A stretch of DNA of 64,000 bases from Brevibacterium iodinum ATCC 49514 (GCF_900169265.1 NZ_FXYX01000017.1:1-64000); one strand, 5' to 3'. Positions 34,752 through 43,806 are shown, numbered from the stretch's first letter. Numbers and translations: made by a program. Notes: a model not told the origin generated them from the sequence alone.

Positions 34752-36437
34752 ATGATTGATCTACTCGAAACACTACTCGGAGGACTATTCGGCCCACTCG
34801 TACCGTACTTGCAGGCCGTTAAGCCATACGTTCCATTCATCATGATCGGTCTTGTGATTCTTGCCAGTGTCGTTCGCTACGGCACTCCATTCGTGCTTGC
34901 ACTCGTGCGCCGACTTGTCACACGAACGCCGCGTGCGCTGTTCAAGGCGAAGGCGGAACTGCTAACTAACGATGCCATCTGCGAGATGTACGCACCCGCG
35001 AATCAATACGTCACTGACCGTGAAGAAGGCAAGAGGGGACATGCACAGTTCGCGTGGCTGTCACCGTTCCCTCGTGCGGTGAAGGCTTCAATCAAGCGCA
35101 ATCCAGTGTCACGAAACAAGAAGTTCAACGCTCGCGCTCAGGTTGCTGCGGCTGCCAAGTGCATCAAGGTACGCGCACCGCACCCGGCCGACAACGTGGC
35201 CGGAGACCTTGACAAGCATTACCGAATCGACATGAAGCTCGACGGTAACGACGAGGAGCAATTGAAGCGAATGGCGGGACGGATCGAGTCCCAATTGGGA
35301 CTTCACTCAGTTGAGGTCATCAAAACGAGCGACAACTACACACTGAACGTGATCGCACACAAGGAAGAGCCAGTCGACATCTTGACGGAGCGCAAGGCCG
35401 GAGTTGAATTTTTCAAGGAAAACCCCGCGAAGACTCCCTACCAATGTGCGTTGGCATTCACAGAAACCGGAGCCGTGTGGCAGTCCCCCCTTCATCACAC
35501 TCTCATCAATGGCGCATCGGGATCAGGAAAGGGGGCATACATTCAGGGGACTATCTACCAATACTCTCCCTTCGTCGCGCAGGGGCTCGTAGAATTCCAC
35601 GGGATTGACCCCAAAAAGGCAGAACTTAAGGCTTACGAGTACTTCAAGTCAAGCATCTTCAAGCGCATTACATCCGGATTGAAAGACGATGACATGCGCG
35701 AGCACGGCGACCACATCGCAGAAATCATCGACATCCTCGACTACCGCATGAACAACCTTAAAGTGTCAGTCGACGAAGGGAACGTCAACCTGCAACGTGA
35801 CTTGCCCGCCACAAAGGAAAACCCCATGGTCATCCTCATCATCGACGAGTACCTCACGCTCTATCGAGGGCTCAAAAAGCTCGGACGCGAGGGGGCAACC
35901 CACCTTTCAAACATAGAGCAACTCATTGCAACCGGACGATCCTATGGGGTTTACATTGTGGCCGCAACACAGCGTGCAGATAAAGAGGTGCTGGGCGAAA
36001 TCCGCGACAACATCTCCAACGTGGTTCTTTTGCGCCAAAAGAGCCCATACATAAACGACCTATTTTTGGGCGACGACGCCAAAGCAAGGGGGTTCGATTC
36101 AACCGCAATACCCACCAGCACCAAATCCAACGGATACGCCACCGCGGGCATCGGCTATGTTCAAGAGGAAAGCGGCGACCCCGTAAAGGTCCGTTTCGCC
36201 TATCTCGGAGACGACGACCTTGCAAGACTCATCCGTGACTTCGAACGCGAGCACGGACGTGGAGACATCGAAGCCGATCAACTCGAAGATTTCAGGGAAA
36301 TTATGGAGCGACCCGACGAGAGCGATGACTTCCTCTACAACGAGGACGGCGCTCAGTCGACACCTGGGAATCTGCCGCAACTCGATGGACTCGGTTCACT
36401 GCCCGACCTGAACGACGACGAGGAGGTTAACGTCTGA
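34752..36437 (+). CDS. FtsK/SpoIIIE-type DNA translocase (AICE transfer protein)
   Basis: A hydrophobic N-terminus (residues about 10-55, VPFIMIGLVILASVVRYG) anchors it in the membrane. The motor domain has Walker A GASGSGKGAY near residue 256 and Walker B MVILIIDEY near 360. AATQRADKEVLGEIRDNISN is the conserved post-Walker block. Single FtsK-like pumps of this size (561 residues) move double-stranded DNA between mycelial or coryneform cells in AICEs such as pSAM2 and need no type IV system. It follows the replication-relaxation-like gene by 54 bases. Confidence 0.85.
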   Translation: MIDLLETLLGGLFGPLVPYLQAVKPYVPFIMIGLVILASVVRYGTPFVLALVRRLVTRTPRALFKAKAELLTNDAICEMYAPANQYVTDREEGKRGHAQFAWLSPFPRAVKASIKRNPVSRNKKFNARAQVAAAAKCIKVRAPHPADNVAGDLDKHYRIDMKLDGNDEEQLKRMAGRIESQLGLHSVEVIKTSDNYTLNVIAHKEEPVDILTERKAGVEFFKENPAKTPYQCALAFTETGAVWQSPLHHTLINGASGSGKGAYIQGTIYQYSPFVAQGLVEFHGIDPKKAELKAYEYFKSSIFKRITSGLKDDDMREHGDHIAEIIDILDYRMNNLKVSVDEGNVNLQRDLPATKENPMVILIIDEYLTLYRGLKKLGREGATHLSNIEQLIATGRSYGVYIVAATQRADKEVLGEIRDNISNVVLLRQKSPYINDLFLGDDAKARGFDSTAIPTSTKSNGYATAGIGYVQEESGDPVKVRFAYLGDDDLARLIRDFEREHGRGDIEADQLEDFREIMERPDESDDFLYNEDGAQSTPGNLPQLDGLGSLPDLNDDEEVNV

Positions 36438-36456
36438 CCTAACCAAACACCAACGA

Positions 36457-36489
36457 TGAGGCCGTCCATGTCCTGCATGGACGGCCTCA
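36457..36489. terminator. Bidirectional terminator after the FtsK gene
   Basis: TGAGGCCGTCCATG and CATGGACGGCCTCA are perfect 14-base arms with loop TCCTG. It lies between two convergent genes. Confidence 0.85.
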
Positions 36490-36501
36490 GCATTCGAGTG
36501 C

Positions 36502-37371
36502 TCAGTCGTCCCACGGGTCAAACGATTCTTCGCTTCGATACGAGCAGGCACTACAGGCCTCAAAGGAGAGCCAACCGCGAGTGCCGCTTCTGACATCAAC
36601 GTGTCCAGTCAGGCTGAATCGGTACGAGCCACAATTCGGACAGCGATCCGGTTCCTTTCGCGCCCTCTTGACCATAGCCGTGGAGAGCCCGTCAAAGACG
36701 TTATGAGTTGCATCGAGGACCAATTCGGCATCCCAGCTCGTCGCATTGCTGTAGTGCTGCAGTTCGACAGCAATATCCCAAGTCTTATGCGAGATTTCCT
36801 TCAGATAGCGTCGCACTCGCCCGGTCGCAAGACTCTTTGCATACAGATCAGCCCATTGTTTGAAATCGTTTGCTTTGGGTCGCTCCCCGTCCTCAATTAC
36901 CCATTCGTCTGCTTGATGCTGTTTTCCGAACGCGATTAGTGCGTCTCGGCACTTTATGCCAATACTTTGAAAGTCCTCGGCTTCGCGAGCTGTATTGAGC
37001 GCATTGACGGCATCGTCATACCGTCGCCAAGCACCCCCAATGTGTTCGAGACGGTCGTCATCCGTTTCTACACGTTCCTGGTTCATGATTCGCAGACCTA
37101 AGCCCAGGTGGAAAGAAAACGTTTCGTCGTAGCTGGGGAACCTCCCCTGCAAATAGAGATTAGTCGGGTTCGTAATCACCCACCATCGTTCGTCTAGGTT
37201 CGTGTGTACATCAAAAATCTCGTAGTCAGATCCCAACAGCCTGTAGCTTCGCACCCTCTGAACGAGCGTGACTTCGGTTCTCTCCTCATCTTCCACGATT
37301 CCCTTGTTGCTCTGTCCCTCAACGTAGTCGGCGATAGTGCGCCACTCGTGCTCCGGCAGGTCTTCGCTCAT
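36502..37371 (-). CDS. Unknown protein with C-terminal zinc ribbon
   Basis: A 289-residue protein of no family I can name. The N-terminal half has mixed strands (VTLVQRVRSYRLLGSDYEIF, WWVITNPTNLYLQG). A helical middle contains IKCRDALIAFGKQHQADEWV, reminiscent of HEPN-like or abortive-infection helices. The C-terminus has a zinc ribbon: CPNCGSYRF and, 24 residues on, CSACSY. Its place in an accessory zone with a restriction-modification enzyme and a NYN nuclease suggests, but does not show, a defence role. Confidence 0.6.
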   Translation of the reverse strand: MSEDLPEHEWRTIADYVEGQSNKGIVEDEERTEVTLVQRVRSYRLLGSDYEIFDVHTNLDERWWVITNPTNLYLQGRFPSYDETFSFHLGLGLRIMNQERVETDDDRLEHIGGAWRRYDDAVNALNTAREAEDFQSIGIKCRDALIAFGKQHQADEWVIEDGERPKANDFKQWADLYAKSLATGRVRRYLKEISHKTWDIAVELQHYSNATSWDAELVLDATHNVFDGLSTAMVKRARKEPDRCPNCGSYRFSLTGHVDVRSGTRGWLSFEACSACSYRSEESFDPWDD

Positions 37372-37550
37372 GGTTCGATCCTACGACGAGTCGGACCCGC
37401 ATCGGACCTTCACGCTACACCGGGTTGTGGTGCTTGTGTCCTTCGCAAGTGATCTGTTTCTTGCGCGGAGAGTGGACCGTGTATCTAACGCTCGTTTATG
37501 GATACGTCTCGTGCAAACGGTGAGCAAACGCCCAAACCGATATTAAAAAC

Positions 37551-37569
37551 GGTGCGCAAATCACGCACC
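37551..37569. promoter_or_regulatory. Palindrome upstream of the resolvase gene
   Basis: GGTGCG-CAAATCA-CGCACC lies 24 bases before the resolvase start, in a run of AT-richer DNA. It could be an operator or part of a res-like site. Confidence 0.45.
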
Positions 37570-37592
37570 TTAAAACGGCACGGGAGACAACC

Positions 37593-38264
37593 ATGGAAAC
37601 AATCAAAATCGGTTACGCACGCGTGAGCACCGACAAAAAGGAATCGGGTAAGGAACAGACCATCGAACAGCAGATTGAGGCCCTGACCAAGTGTGGAGTG
37701 GAGCACGACAACATCTTCATTGACCGCGGTGTCTCAGGATCAATCAACCTTGTGAAGGGTGAAGGCTGGCTCGCGTTACAGGACTTCATCGCGCAACAGC
37801 CCGAAAAGGACAACCTCGAACTAGTGGTCGTTGACGCATCCCGAATTTCACGAGACTTCCTCGGGCTACAAAACGGTCTCGACGCACTCAACAAGCAGGG
37901 CATCGGATTCACGACAACCGACGGTCGTTACAGCCGGTTCATCGCTACCGACACCATGCAACTGTTCCAGATCGCGGCCGAGGCCCTCGGAGCATCGCTG
38001 TACCGCGAACGAGTGCGCAGTGCAACAAAAGCGAAGCTGAAGTATCTCAAGGAGGTTGAGGGCGTTCAGCTGGGACGCCCACGCAAGCTCACGGACACCG
38101 ACTTCATGCGCATCCGAGACATGCGAAGCAAGAAGTGGGGCTACGGGCGAATTGCCAAGGAGCTGTCTAAGAATCGCTTCAGCAAGGCTGGCAAGCCGGA
38201 AACCGTCAGCAAGTCACTCATCGTCAAGGCCGTGAAGGCAATCGAGAACGGTGGTACGCAATGA
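37593..38264 (+). CDS. Small serine recombinase (resolvase/invertase type)
   Basis: The catalytic Ser is in IGYARVSTDKKESGKEQT. The arginine block is DASRISRDFLGLQNGLDAL. The long E helix and a C-terminal helix-turn-helix (LTDTDFMRIRDMRSKKWGYG, RIAKELSK) follow. At 223 residues it is the small resolvase/invertase form, not the element's integrase. It may resolve multimers of the excised element or invert a segment. The two following genes overlap in ATGA fashion, so the three form an operon. Confidence 0.88.
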   Translation: METIKIGYARVSTDKKESGKEQTIEQQIEALTKCGVEHDNIFIDRGVSGSINLVKGEGWLALQDFIAQQPEKDNLELVVVDASRISRDFLGLQNGLDALNKQGIGFTTTDGRYSRFIATDTMQLFQIAAEALGASLYRERVRSATKAKLKYLKEVEGVQLGRPRKLTDTDFMRIRDMRSKKWGYGRIAKELSKNRFSKAGKPETVSKSLIVKAVKAIENGGTQ

Positions 38265-38545
38265 GCGTTGATGAATTCTATGAAGCGCACAGCCTTAGGG
38301 AATACGACCAGAACATCATTGGCGTAGTCAAGATCGCTAAACGCTCGAAGAGTTTTGGCGACCTAGTCTGGTTGATTCACGAGATCGACGATGGCGAACA
38401 GGTGTTCTCCATGGTCGAAGCAAACGGCGCGCAACTATTTCCCGTCGGAACACGAGTGCAAGCAGTCGTTTACGCAAGCTCAAAGGGATTCAAGGTTCGT
38501 AGCATGCGTGAACTGACGCAATCCGAGGAGGATGATGCGGGATGA
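38261..38545 (+). CDS. Hypothetical protein, resolvase operon gene 2
   Basis: A 94-residue soluble protein starting MSVDEFYEAHSLREYDQNII. It overlaps the resolvase stop by four bases (ATGA). The centre (FGDLVWLIHEIDDGEQVFSM, VVYASSKGFKVRSM) looks like a small beta fold. The family is unknown. Coupled translation suggests it works with the resolvase or the following membrane protein. Confidence 0.6.
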   Translation: MSVDEFYEAHSLREYDQNIIGVVKIAKRSKSFGDLVWLIHEIDDGEQVFSMVEANGAQLFPVGTRVQAVVYASSKGFKVRSMRELTQSEEDDAG

Positions 38546-38862
38546 ACAAGGTCAGAAAGTGGATCAAGGCACACAAGCTTGCCGTCGCCCTCACAATCAT
38601 CGGTTGCGGACTGTGGGCTATGACGGGCATCGACTACTTCATCCTGCTCGCACCCCTCATGCTGGTTGCAGGACTCGCACTGCGTGCCCTACCGCGAACA
38701 TTCATCTGGGCGGCAATAGGCGCATACGGCGCACTCGTGATGCCCAACGGGTGGGTACTCGCCATCGTGCTCATCTTGATCGTCACGATGTGCTTCCCGG
38801 CCTTCCGCAACATCACACCGCTGGGGGACTTCAAGGCGAAAAAGGAACAACAAGAAGCCTGA
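38542..38862 (+). CDS. Small membrane protein, resolvase operon gene 3
   Basis: A 106-residue protein with a basic lead (MNKVRKWIKAHK) and about four hydrophobic stretches (LAVALTIIGCGLWAM, YFILLAPLMLVAGLAL, FIWAAIGAYGALVM, GWVLAIVLILIVTMCF). The C-terminus is charged (FKAKKEQQEA). It overlaps the preceding gene by ATGA. The family is not recognised. A role in the envelope during transfer or entry exclusion is possible but unsupported. Confidence 0.6.
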   Translation: MNKVRKWIKAHKLAVALTIIGCGLWAMTGIDYFILLAPLMLVAGLALRALPRTFIWAAIGAYGALVMPNGWVLAIVLILIVTMCFPAFRNITPLGDFKAKKEQQEA

Positions 38863-38875
38863 CGACAACACAGCG

Positions 38876-38910
38876 AAGCGGCGTTGACACGATTGAGGTC
38901 AACGCCGCTT
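38876..38910 (+). terminator. Terminator A, shared sequence with 45194-45224
   Basis: AAGCGGCGTTGAC and GTCAACGCCGCTT are perfect arms around ACGATTGAG, followed by CTTCAT. A near-copy ends the lipoprotein/membrane gene pair at 45194-45224. Confidence 0.85.
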
Positions 38911-39024
38911 CTTCATGCCGGCTGAGGCATGTGCATGGACAGCAGCACACCGCAAACCCTCGGTACGAAGTGTATACGGTGCGGTAACGCCCGATGTCTA
39001 CTATTCGCGCACTTAGATCGCAAA

Positions 39025-39582
39025 CTACTCATCGACTTCCGAAGTCCGAGTGATGTAATCAAAGGCGGGATCAAGGGGTATGTAGTCGATTGGCGCTTGC
39101 TTGAGTTCGTTCCCCGTGGCGTGCTCCCAAAAGGCCACTCTCGCGGGAAAGCCCCGGTTACGAAGCGACTCAATTGTGGGGAGGTAGTCCCTGTCGCCTG
39201 AAACGAGAAGCAGGCGGTCGCCATCCTTCATGTGTTGAAATGAGTCCTCCATGATCTGCGTAGAGATCGCTACATCTACCTGCTTTTCCTTGTTGGCCGC
39301 GTTCCTATCGAAAAGGAATACTTCGAACCCATGTGCGCGTGCAAGGTTCCAAATGGAGTCATTTGCCGGAGGACGTGAGCCAAACAGGCTGGAACGGCCA
39401 ATCATCTGATCGGGTGGGCAGATCAACTCGTATAGCTTGCCGAAGTCGTAGCTCCAATCGTGGTCAGTAATCTTTCGGTTCATCGCATCCGTTGTCGACT
39501 TAGCTAGACCCTTGCGGACTGCGCTGATTCGCATTCCTTCGATCCAGACGTTTGAGTTGTCCACGTACACATAGAATGTCAT
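39025..39582 (-). CDS. NYN-domain protein (PIN-like nuclease, LabA/DUF88 group)
   Basis: The protein has the acidic triad of NYN domains: VYVDNSNVWIEG at the N-terminus, KQVDVAIS in the middle and LLVSGDRDYLPTIESLRNRG near residue 140. Such domains are metal-dependent ribonuclease folds. It is 185 residues long with no added RNA-binding domain. It lies beside the single-chain restriction enzyme in the accessory half of island 1. A role in RNA turnover or phage defence is inference. Confidence 0.8.
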   Translation of the reverse strand: MTFYVYVDNSNVWIEGMRISAVRKGLAKSTTDAMNRKITDHDWSYDFGKLYELICPPDQMIGRSSLFGSRPPANDSIWNLARAHGFEVFLFDRNAANKEKQVDVAISTQIMEDSFQHMKDGDRLLLVSGDRDYLPTIESLRNRGFPARVAFWEHATGNELKQAPIDYIPLDPAFDYITRTSEVDE

Positions 39583-39957
39583 TCCATACCCCGTCTATAG
39601 AGTGCCAATACATCGCTGACACGCACCGTGCCTGTGTAGGTTCACTGTATCTCTCAGAGTGCATGATCAAGCACCATCAAGCGACTTGATTATGGAAGGC
39701 GTGCGATTCTCGAAAGGAAACCGGAGCATGGGGGAATGTCTGACGCAGACTAGGGCATGTACGTGGACGGCAGTAGACCGCCGTCTCCCGCGCGAACACT
39801 TCCTTGGTGCGGGAACGTGCAGGCTATGCGCGCAGCTGCTTTCGAATGCGCATCTGTTCAGCGTTATCCCACTCAATCTCTGACTCAGCTACGTCCAGAT
39901 GCGCTGCAGACCCCTAGAAATAGATTGGTCCAGCTCCAGGAATCAGACACGTCCTCA
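39583..39957. other. Gap between the NYN gene and the restriction-modification gene
   Basis: About 375 bases. A small open frame (39659-39883, 74 residues) has no recognisable features and no good ribosome site. GACGGCAGTAGACCGCCGTC near 39770 is a loose inverted repeat. The NYN promoter must lie at the left end. Confidence 0.35.
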
Positions 39958-42453
39958 TCACCTTGATGGCTGGGGAATGAAGCCACTGAAGCTGTCGCGG
40001 AGGGACTGTGCGCCGTCACCCAAATCCTTAAGTTCATCACGTAGCGCGTCAGCTCTGTCAAGTAGCCTCACAGCCTCTTCCATGATCTCAGGCGTATTCG
40101 GTATAGGAATCTTCAGCTCCATCAGACTGCTTTGGTTCAACCTATTCCGACTTGTTTTAGTTGAGCCTTGAGACTCGGCGTCGATCAATCCCACTGAGGT
40201 AGGAGCCGTCAAAACATGAACGATCCACCGAAGCAACAGGTCGTCCTGGAACTCCGAGTCCTTTGCACGAAACATCGGAAATTCGTTTGAAACGTAGCCA
40301 CCGGACACTTCATCTCCAGCAATCGCGAAAGATGCACGGAACGCAAACATCCTATTGTAGATAAGCGTGCCACCTTCGACAGGCATCATGTAGTTTGCTT
40401 TGATCTCAGACCCTCGGCGACGAGACCGTACGTATGTGCCGCCGCCCCACCACCGAACACCAACCTCGGCATAAGTCTCATCGTCCTTAAGCCGAATCTT
40501 GTTTTCCTTCCATGTGATCTCTTCGAGAAGATCCTCGATCTTTGTTGCTACGAACTGGCTAGGATCATGAATCTTAGACTCTTCATAATCGGATTGGATC
40601 CTGTCAACCTCGCTGACCAACACACGTAGGTTACTGCTCGCCGTCCGAAGTGCGACTGAAAGATCTGCCGTGGTAGCAGCGATGCTTGCTGGTCGCCAGT
40701 AGTGCCTCGGATCTAGTCGCTCGCGCAGTGGCTCAGCCCATGCAAGTTCACTCTCGAAAGTCTCGCCATCGCGCCACTTCTTGTACGCGTCGAGAATCTC
40801 TATGAGATCGTTGCCGTCGACTTCCCGCCCGTTCGGAGCGTAACCCGAGTTGTGACACATCGCCATGAAAACAGGGCCTTCGTCTTCAGGTACGGAGTCT
40901 AGAGGAGAGTCACGCTTTTCTAGTAATAGGATAGACGTATTCGCCCGCCCACCGTAGCCCTCAAAGGTTTCTGGATTCAGGCTTACCATCGCATTGACCT
41001 TCGCGTGCTTTCGCATCCAGTCACGTACGAACTTCATGGACGGATTGGCGAGTATGCCGTCCATTATGACGATTGCGACAAGTCCTCCTGGATTCGTGAG
41101 ACTAATCGCGCGCTCCATCGCAAGAGCAGCTCTTTCGATGCTGTTCCGGCCCCGCCCTAAGTCGTGGGAGGCGAGTATCTCGGGATCGCTCTCAGTCGCG
41201 CCAAATGGCGGATTGGTGAGGCACTTGTCAAACATCGCGCCGCCGATCCGGGTCTCTTCACTGCCGTCAGACTTTCTTGTGACAGCGTCACTAAATCCTG
41301 ACTGCTTGAAAACGTTCTGGCTCGACTCACCATCACCATGCATCGAAAGGTTCATTCGGCAAGCTTGCGCTGTCCGTTCGTTCCAGTCGATGCCAAAGAT
41401 ACTGGACTCATCTAACGTCTTACGCCTAGTCTCTTTCTCGGCGTTCGCGACCGGCAAGCCGTCAATCATCGAGGACACCACACTGTGCCAAGCAATCAGG
41501 AATCCTCCAGTCCCGCAGAATGGATCAACAACAGTCTCACCGATTTTGGGGTCAGAGGCCTCAATCATGAAATCGACCACGTTCCTCGGCGTAAAATACT
41601 GACCCAGGCCACCGGTGAAAGTATCACCCAGGAAGTGTTCGAAAGCCTCGCCCTTTACGTCAAATTCAGTCAGGGAGAGATCGTAGTTTTCAAATTGGGC
41701 GACGAGCTGCCTAACAGTGCGAGCATTCAACTCGATCGTAGCGTCAGGATCAAAGAGGCCCTTGAAATCAGGATCGGACTTTGTCTGCTCGAAAATGCTG
41801 TGGATAATGTTGACACCGTCCGCAGCCATCGAATCATACTTTTTTAGGTTAAAGCGTTCACCGTGATGTTTCTCCTCGTAGAGCTTTGTGAACATCACCT
41901 TTGAGAGCTCGTCGAAGGCCTTTGTAGGATCGAAGCCCTCGTTGTTACGAATGGCATTGTGGCACGCGCGGAGGATCCTCTTGTAGTCCTGCACGTTTTC
42001 AACCCTGAAGAGTTCGTGACGTGCTTCGGCAACGAGGTCGCCTGACCCCATAAGCTGATTCAGTTTGGCCTTCGCAGCCGCTTTTGTAACCGACTTGAGC
42101 GGGACCTGCTTCTTGCTCAGAGTGTCGTAGGCACGTGTGTCCAATCCATTGGTCAGAATTGCGAATGGGGCTACATTGTCCAGCAGACGTGCGTAGGAAA
42201 TCGCTTGCGCCGCGTCGTCCTTCTTGAATGGTTCGGGCGGCTTCGTTTCGATCACGACCAGAGCGGTCTGTCGGGACTTCTCTTCGAACATGACCGCGTC
42301 CGCTTCTATGACGCGCTTCTTGCGTCCCTGCTGCACAGAGATCGAGTGCTTGTACGCTACAGCATCTGGATCGAAGCCGCGATCGTCGAGGTCTTTCACG
42401 AGCTGGGGCAGCTCGTACCCCGTTACGTCGCCCTCGTTCGTCAGTACACCCAT
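39958..42453 (-). CDS. Single-chain restriction-modification enzyme (nuclease - N6-adenine methylase - specificity domain)
   Basis: Residues 1-140 resemble the N-terminal nuclease of type I R subunits, with PD-(D/E)xK residues Asp52 (IEADAVMF) and Glu69-x-Lys71 (VVIETK). Residues about 230-560 form an HsdM-like methylase: motif I DPFCGTGGFLIAWH near 310 and motif IV NPPFG near 413. The C-terminus has an HsdS-like recognition region (YVRSRRRGSEIKANYMMP, VSNEFPMFRAK) and a closing helix. With 831 residues it could cut and methylate alone, as type IIG/IIS enzymes do. No separate hsdR, hsdM or hsdS is nearby. Confidence 0.82.
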   Translation of the reverse strand: MGVLTNEGDVTGYELPQLVKDLDDRGFDPDAVAYKHSISVQQGRKKRVIEADAVMFEEKSRQTALVVIETKPPEPFKKDDAAQAISYARLLDNVAPFAILTNGLDTRAYDTLSKKQVPLKSVTKAAAKAKLNQLMGSGDLVAEARHELFRVENVQDYKRILRACHNAIRNNEGFDPTKAFDELSKVMFTKLYEEKHHGERFNLKKYDSMAADGVNIIHSIFEQTKSDPDFKGLFDPDATIELNARTVRQLVAQFENYDLSLTEFDVKGEAFEHFLGDTFTGGLGQYFTPRNVVDFMIEASDPKIGETVVDPFCGTGGFLIAWHSVVSSMIDGLPVANAEKETRRKTLDESSIFGIDWNERTAQACRMNLSMHGDGESSQNVFKQSGFSDAVTRKSDGSEETRIGGAMFDKCLTNPPFGATESDPEILASHDLGRGRNSIERAALAMERAISLTNPGGLVAIVIMDGILANPSMKFVRDWMRKHAKVNAMVSLNPETFEGYGGRANTSILLLEKRDSPLDSVPEDEGPVFMAMCHNSGYAPNGREVDGNDLIEILDAYKKWRDGETFESELAWAEPLRERLDPRHYWRPASIAATTADLSVALRTASSNLRVLVSEVDRIQSDYEESKIHDPSQFVATKIEDLLEEITWKENKIRLKDDETYAEVGVRWWGGGTYVRSRRRGSEIKANYMMPVEGGTLIYNRMFAFRASFAIAGDEVSGGYVSNEFPMFRAKDSEFQDDLLLRWIVHVLTAPTSVGLIDAESQGSTKTSRNRLNQSSLMELKIPIPNTPEIMEEAVRLLDRADALRDELKDLGDGAQSLRDSFSGFIPQPSR

Positions 42454-42702
42454 TTTTGCCTCTTTTCATTCGTCGTGAGGCTAGCGTACTCGACTTCCAG
42501 GTGGACTGTCTAGTCCGGATGGGGTGCATCGTCAGGGATAAATACGTGATTCTAGGCATGGATCCATCTAATCACATAATTGAGAGGTGTAGGCACATGT
42601 CGTCTTCAACGTGTTGATACTGAGGTTGTTCCAGCGCGGGCAATGCACTCAGATGGGGTCAGAGTCGGCAGCAGACCGCAGACTCACAGCACAACACAAC
42701 GA

Positions 42703-43806
42703 CTATGCGTGATTTGTGCGGGTGCGAGGCATACGTGCTTGAACCGCAGAGTAGATGCGTACCGGAGACAGACGCCGAATGGTCGAATGCAGATCGAAAC
42801 GGAGGAAATTGTCCGCTGGGCTGCTGAAGTCTGGATCGACGGCTTTGATTCGAGAAGTACAGGCGTGGATGACGGCAAGCGCGATGAACCCAGTTGCGAG
42901 CTTGTCGAGGATCGAGGTGATCCCGTTCGAAAGAAGCACCGCGCTCAACAGGTTTTGGCCTGATGCTGTGAACGTGTAAGTCAACTGATCCGATTCGTGG
43001 CCAGTGCCGCCGTGATAGCCGAACATCAGAAGTGGGACCGCGACGAGCGTGCATACAGCAGCGACCAGAAGGTTTAACCGGAAGAATTGCGTGAACGTTG
43101 CAGTCCAAGCAGGCCGTCGTACTCCGTAGCCCCATACAAGCGCGCCGGCGACGTTAACTAGCGCGAACACGAGCGCCATAGGTCCATGAATCAATATCCC
43201 GAACGCGTTGCCCAGTATCGCAATTGCGACACCGCACCAAGGGCCAAGTAGGATCGCTCCTGTTGCCGTCCCGACCATGTCGAGGTACAGAGCAAGATGC
43301 AACTCGCCGACCAGCGCGTAGCCGAGGGCATTCAGAAGTGCACATAGAAGCATGACCGCGCCAACGTAGATGTAGCGCGGACGATGAGGCTTAGCTGGCT
43401 CAGTCTCCGTATTCGACTCAACGTGATTTTCAACGCGGACAAGTTCGCGCTCGCAGTCGTGCTCGGCGGTTGATTGCACCCGATAGCAACGAATCTTCCA
43501 CTGCTGTATGGAATGTTCATCCTCGCCCAACGCACGCACGATTTCACCGACCAATTCAGCATTGAGCCTGCTGCGACCTAAACGAAATGCGTCATAGACC
43601 GTTGAACGCGCAGGAGCATCGGTAACACCATCACCATTGATCTGCCCACGATGCCGCCCGATTCGCCTAGCGATTTCGGCGTACGGGAGAACGCCTGCGT
43701 TCACTCGAAGGGTTCGAAGATCGCCGACAAGACTGTCAAACGTGTCTTCGGTGTGCGAGTCATCGCCAGGCTGTCGGTTCATCGACCCACTCCTTGCATC
43801 GTTCAT
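42703..43806 (-). CDS. Helix-turn-helix - multi-pass membrane (ECF S-component-like) fusion protein
   Basis: Residues 25-110 form an XRE-like DNA-binding part (LPYAEIARRIGRHRGQINGD, STVYDAFRLGRSRLNAELVG). After a polar linker, residues 145-320 hold about six membrane segments. LYLDMVGTATGAILLGPWCG and AIAILGNAFGILIHGPMALV look like the substrate-binding membrane component of energy-coupling transporters. The C-terminus is basic. A regulator tied to a membrane sensor or vitamin-like ligand is suggested. An alternative start is the ATG at 43782. It is divergent from a lipoprotein gene. Confidence 0.65.
   Translation of the reverse strand: MNDARSGSMNRQPGDDSHTEDTFDSLVGDLRTLRVNAGVLPYAEIARRIGRHRGQINGDGVTDAPARSTVYDAFRLGRSRLNAELVGEIVRALGEDEHSIQQWKIRCYRVQSTAEHDCERELVRVENHVESNTETEPAKPHRPRYIYVGAVMLLCALLNALGYALVGELHLALYLDMVGTATGAILLGPWCGVAIAILGNAFGILIHGPMALVFALVNVAGALVWGYGVRRPAWTATFTQFFRLNLLVAAVCTLVAVPLLMFGYHGGTGHESDQLTYTFTASGQNLLSAVLLSNGITSILDKLATGFIALAVIHACTSRIKAVDPDFSSPADNFLRFDLHSTIRRLSPVRIYSAVQARMPRTRTNHA

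Noticed and set aside
37593..38264. Small serine recombinase as the integrase of island 1
   Set aside because: It lacks the large recombinase and zinc-ribbon domains needed for integration and lies mid-element; the 29072 gene at the junction fits.
39659..39883. A 74-codon frame between the NYN and restriction genes
   Set aside because: No ribosome site or recognisable sequence; it may be chance.
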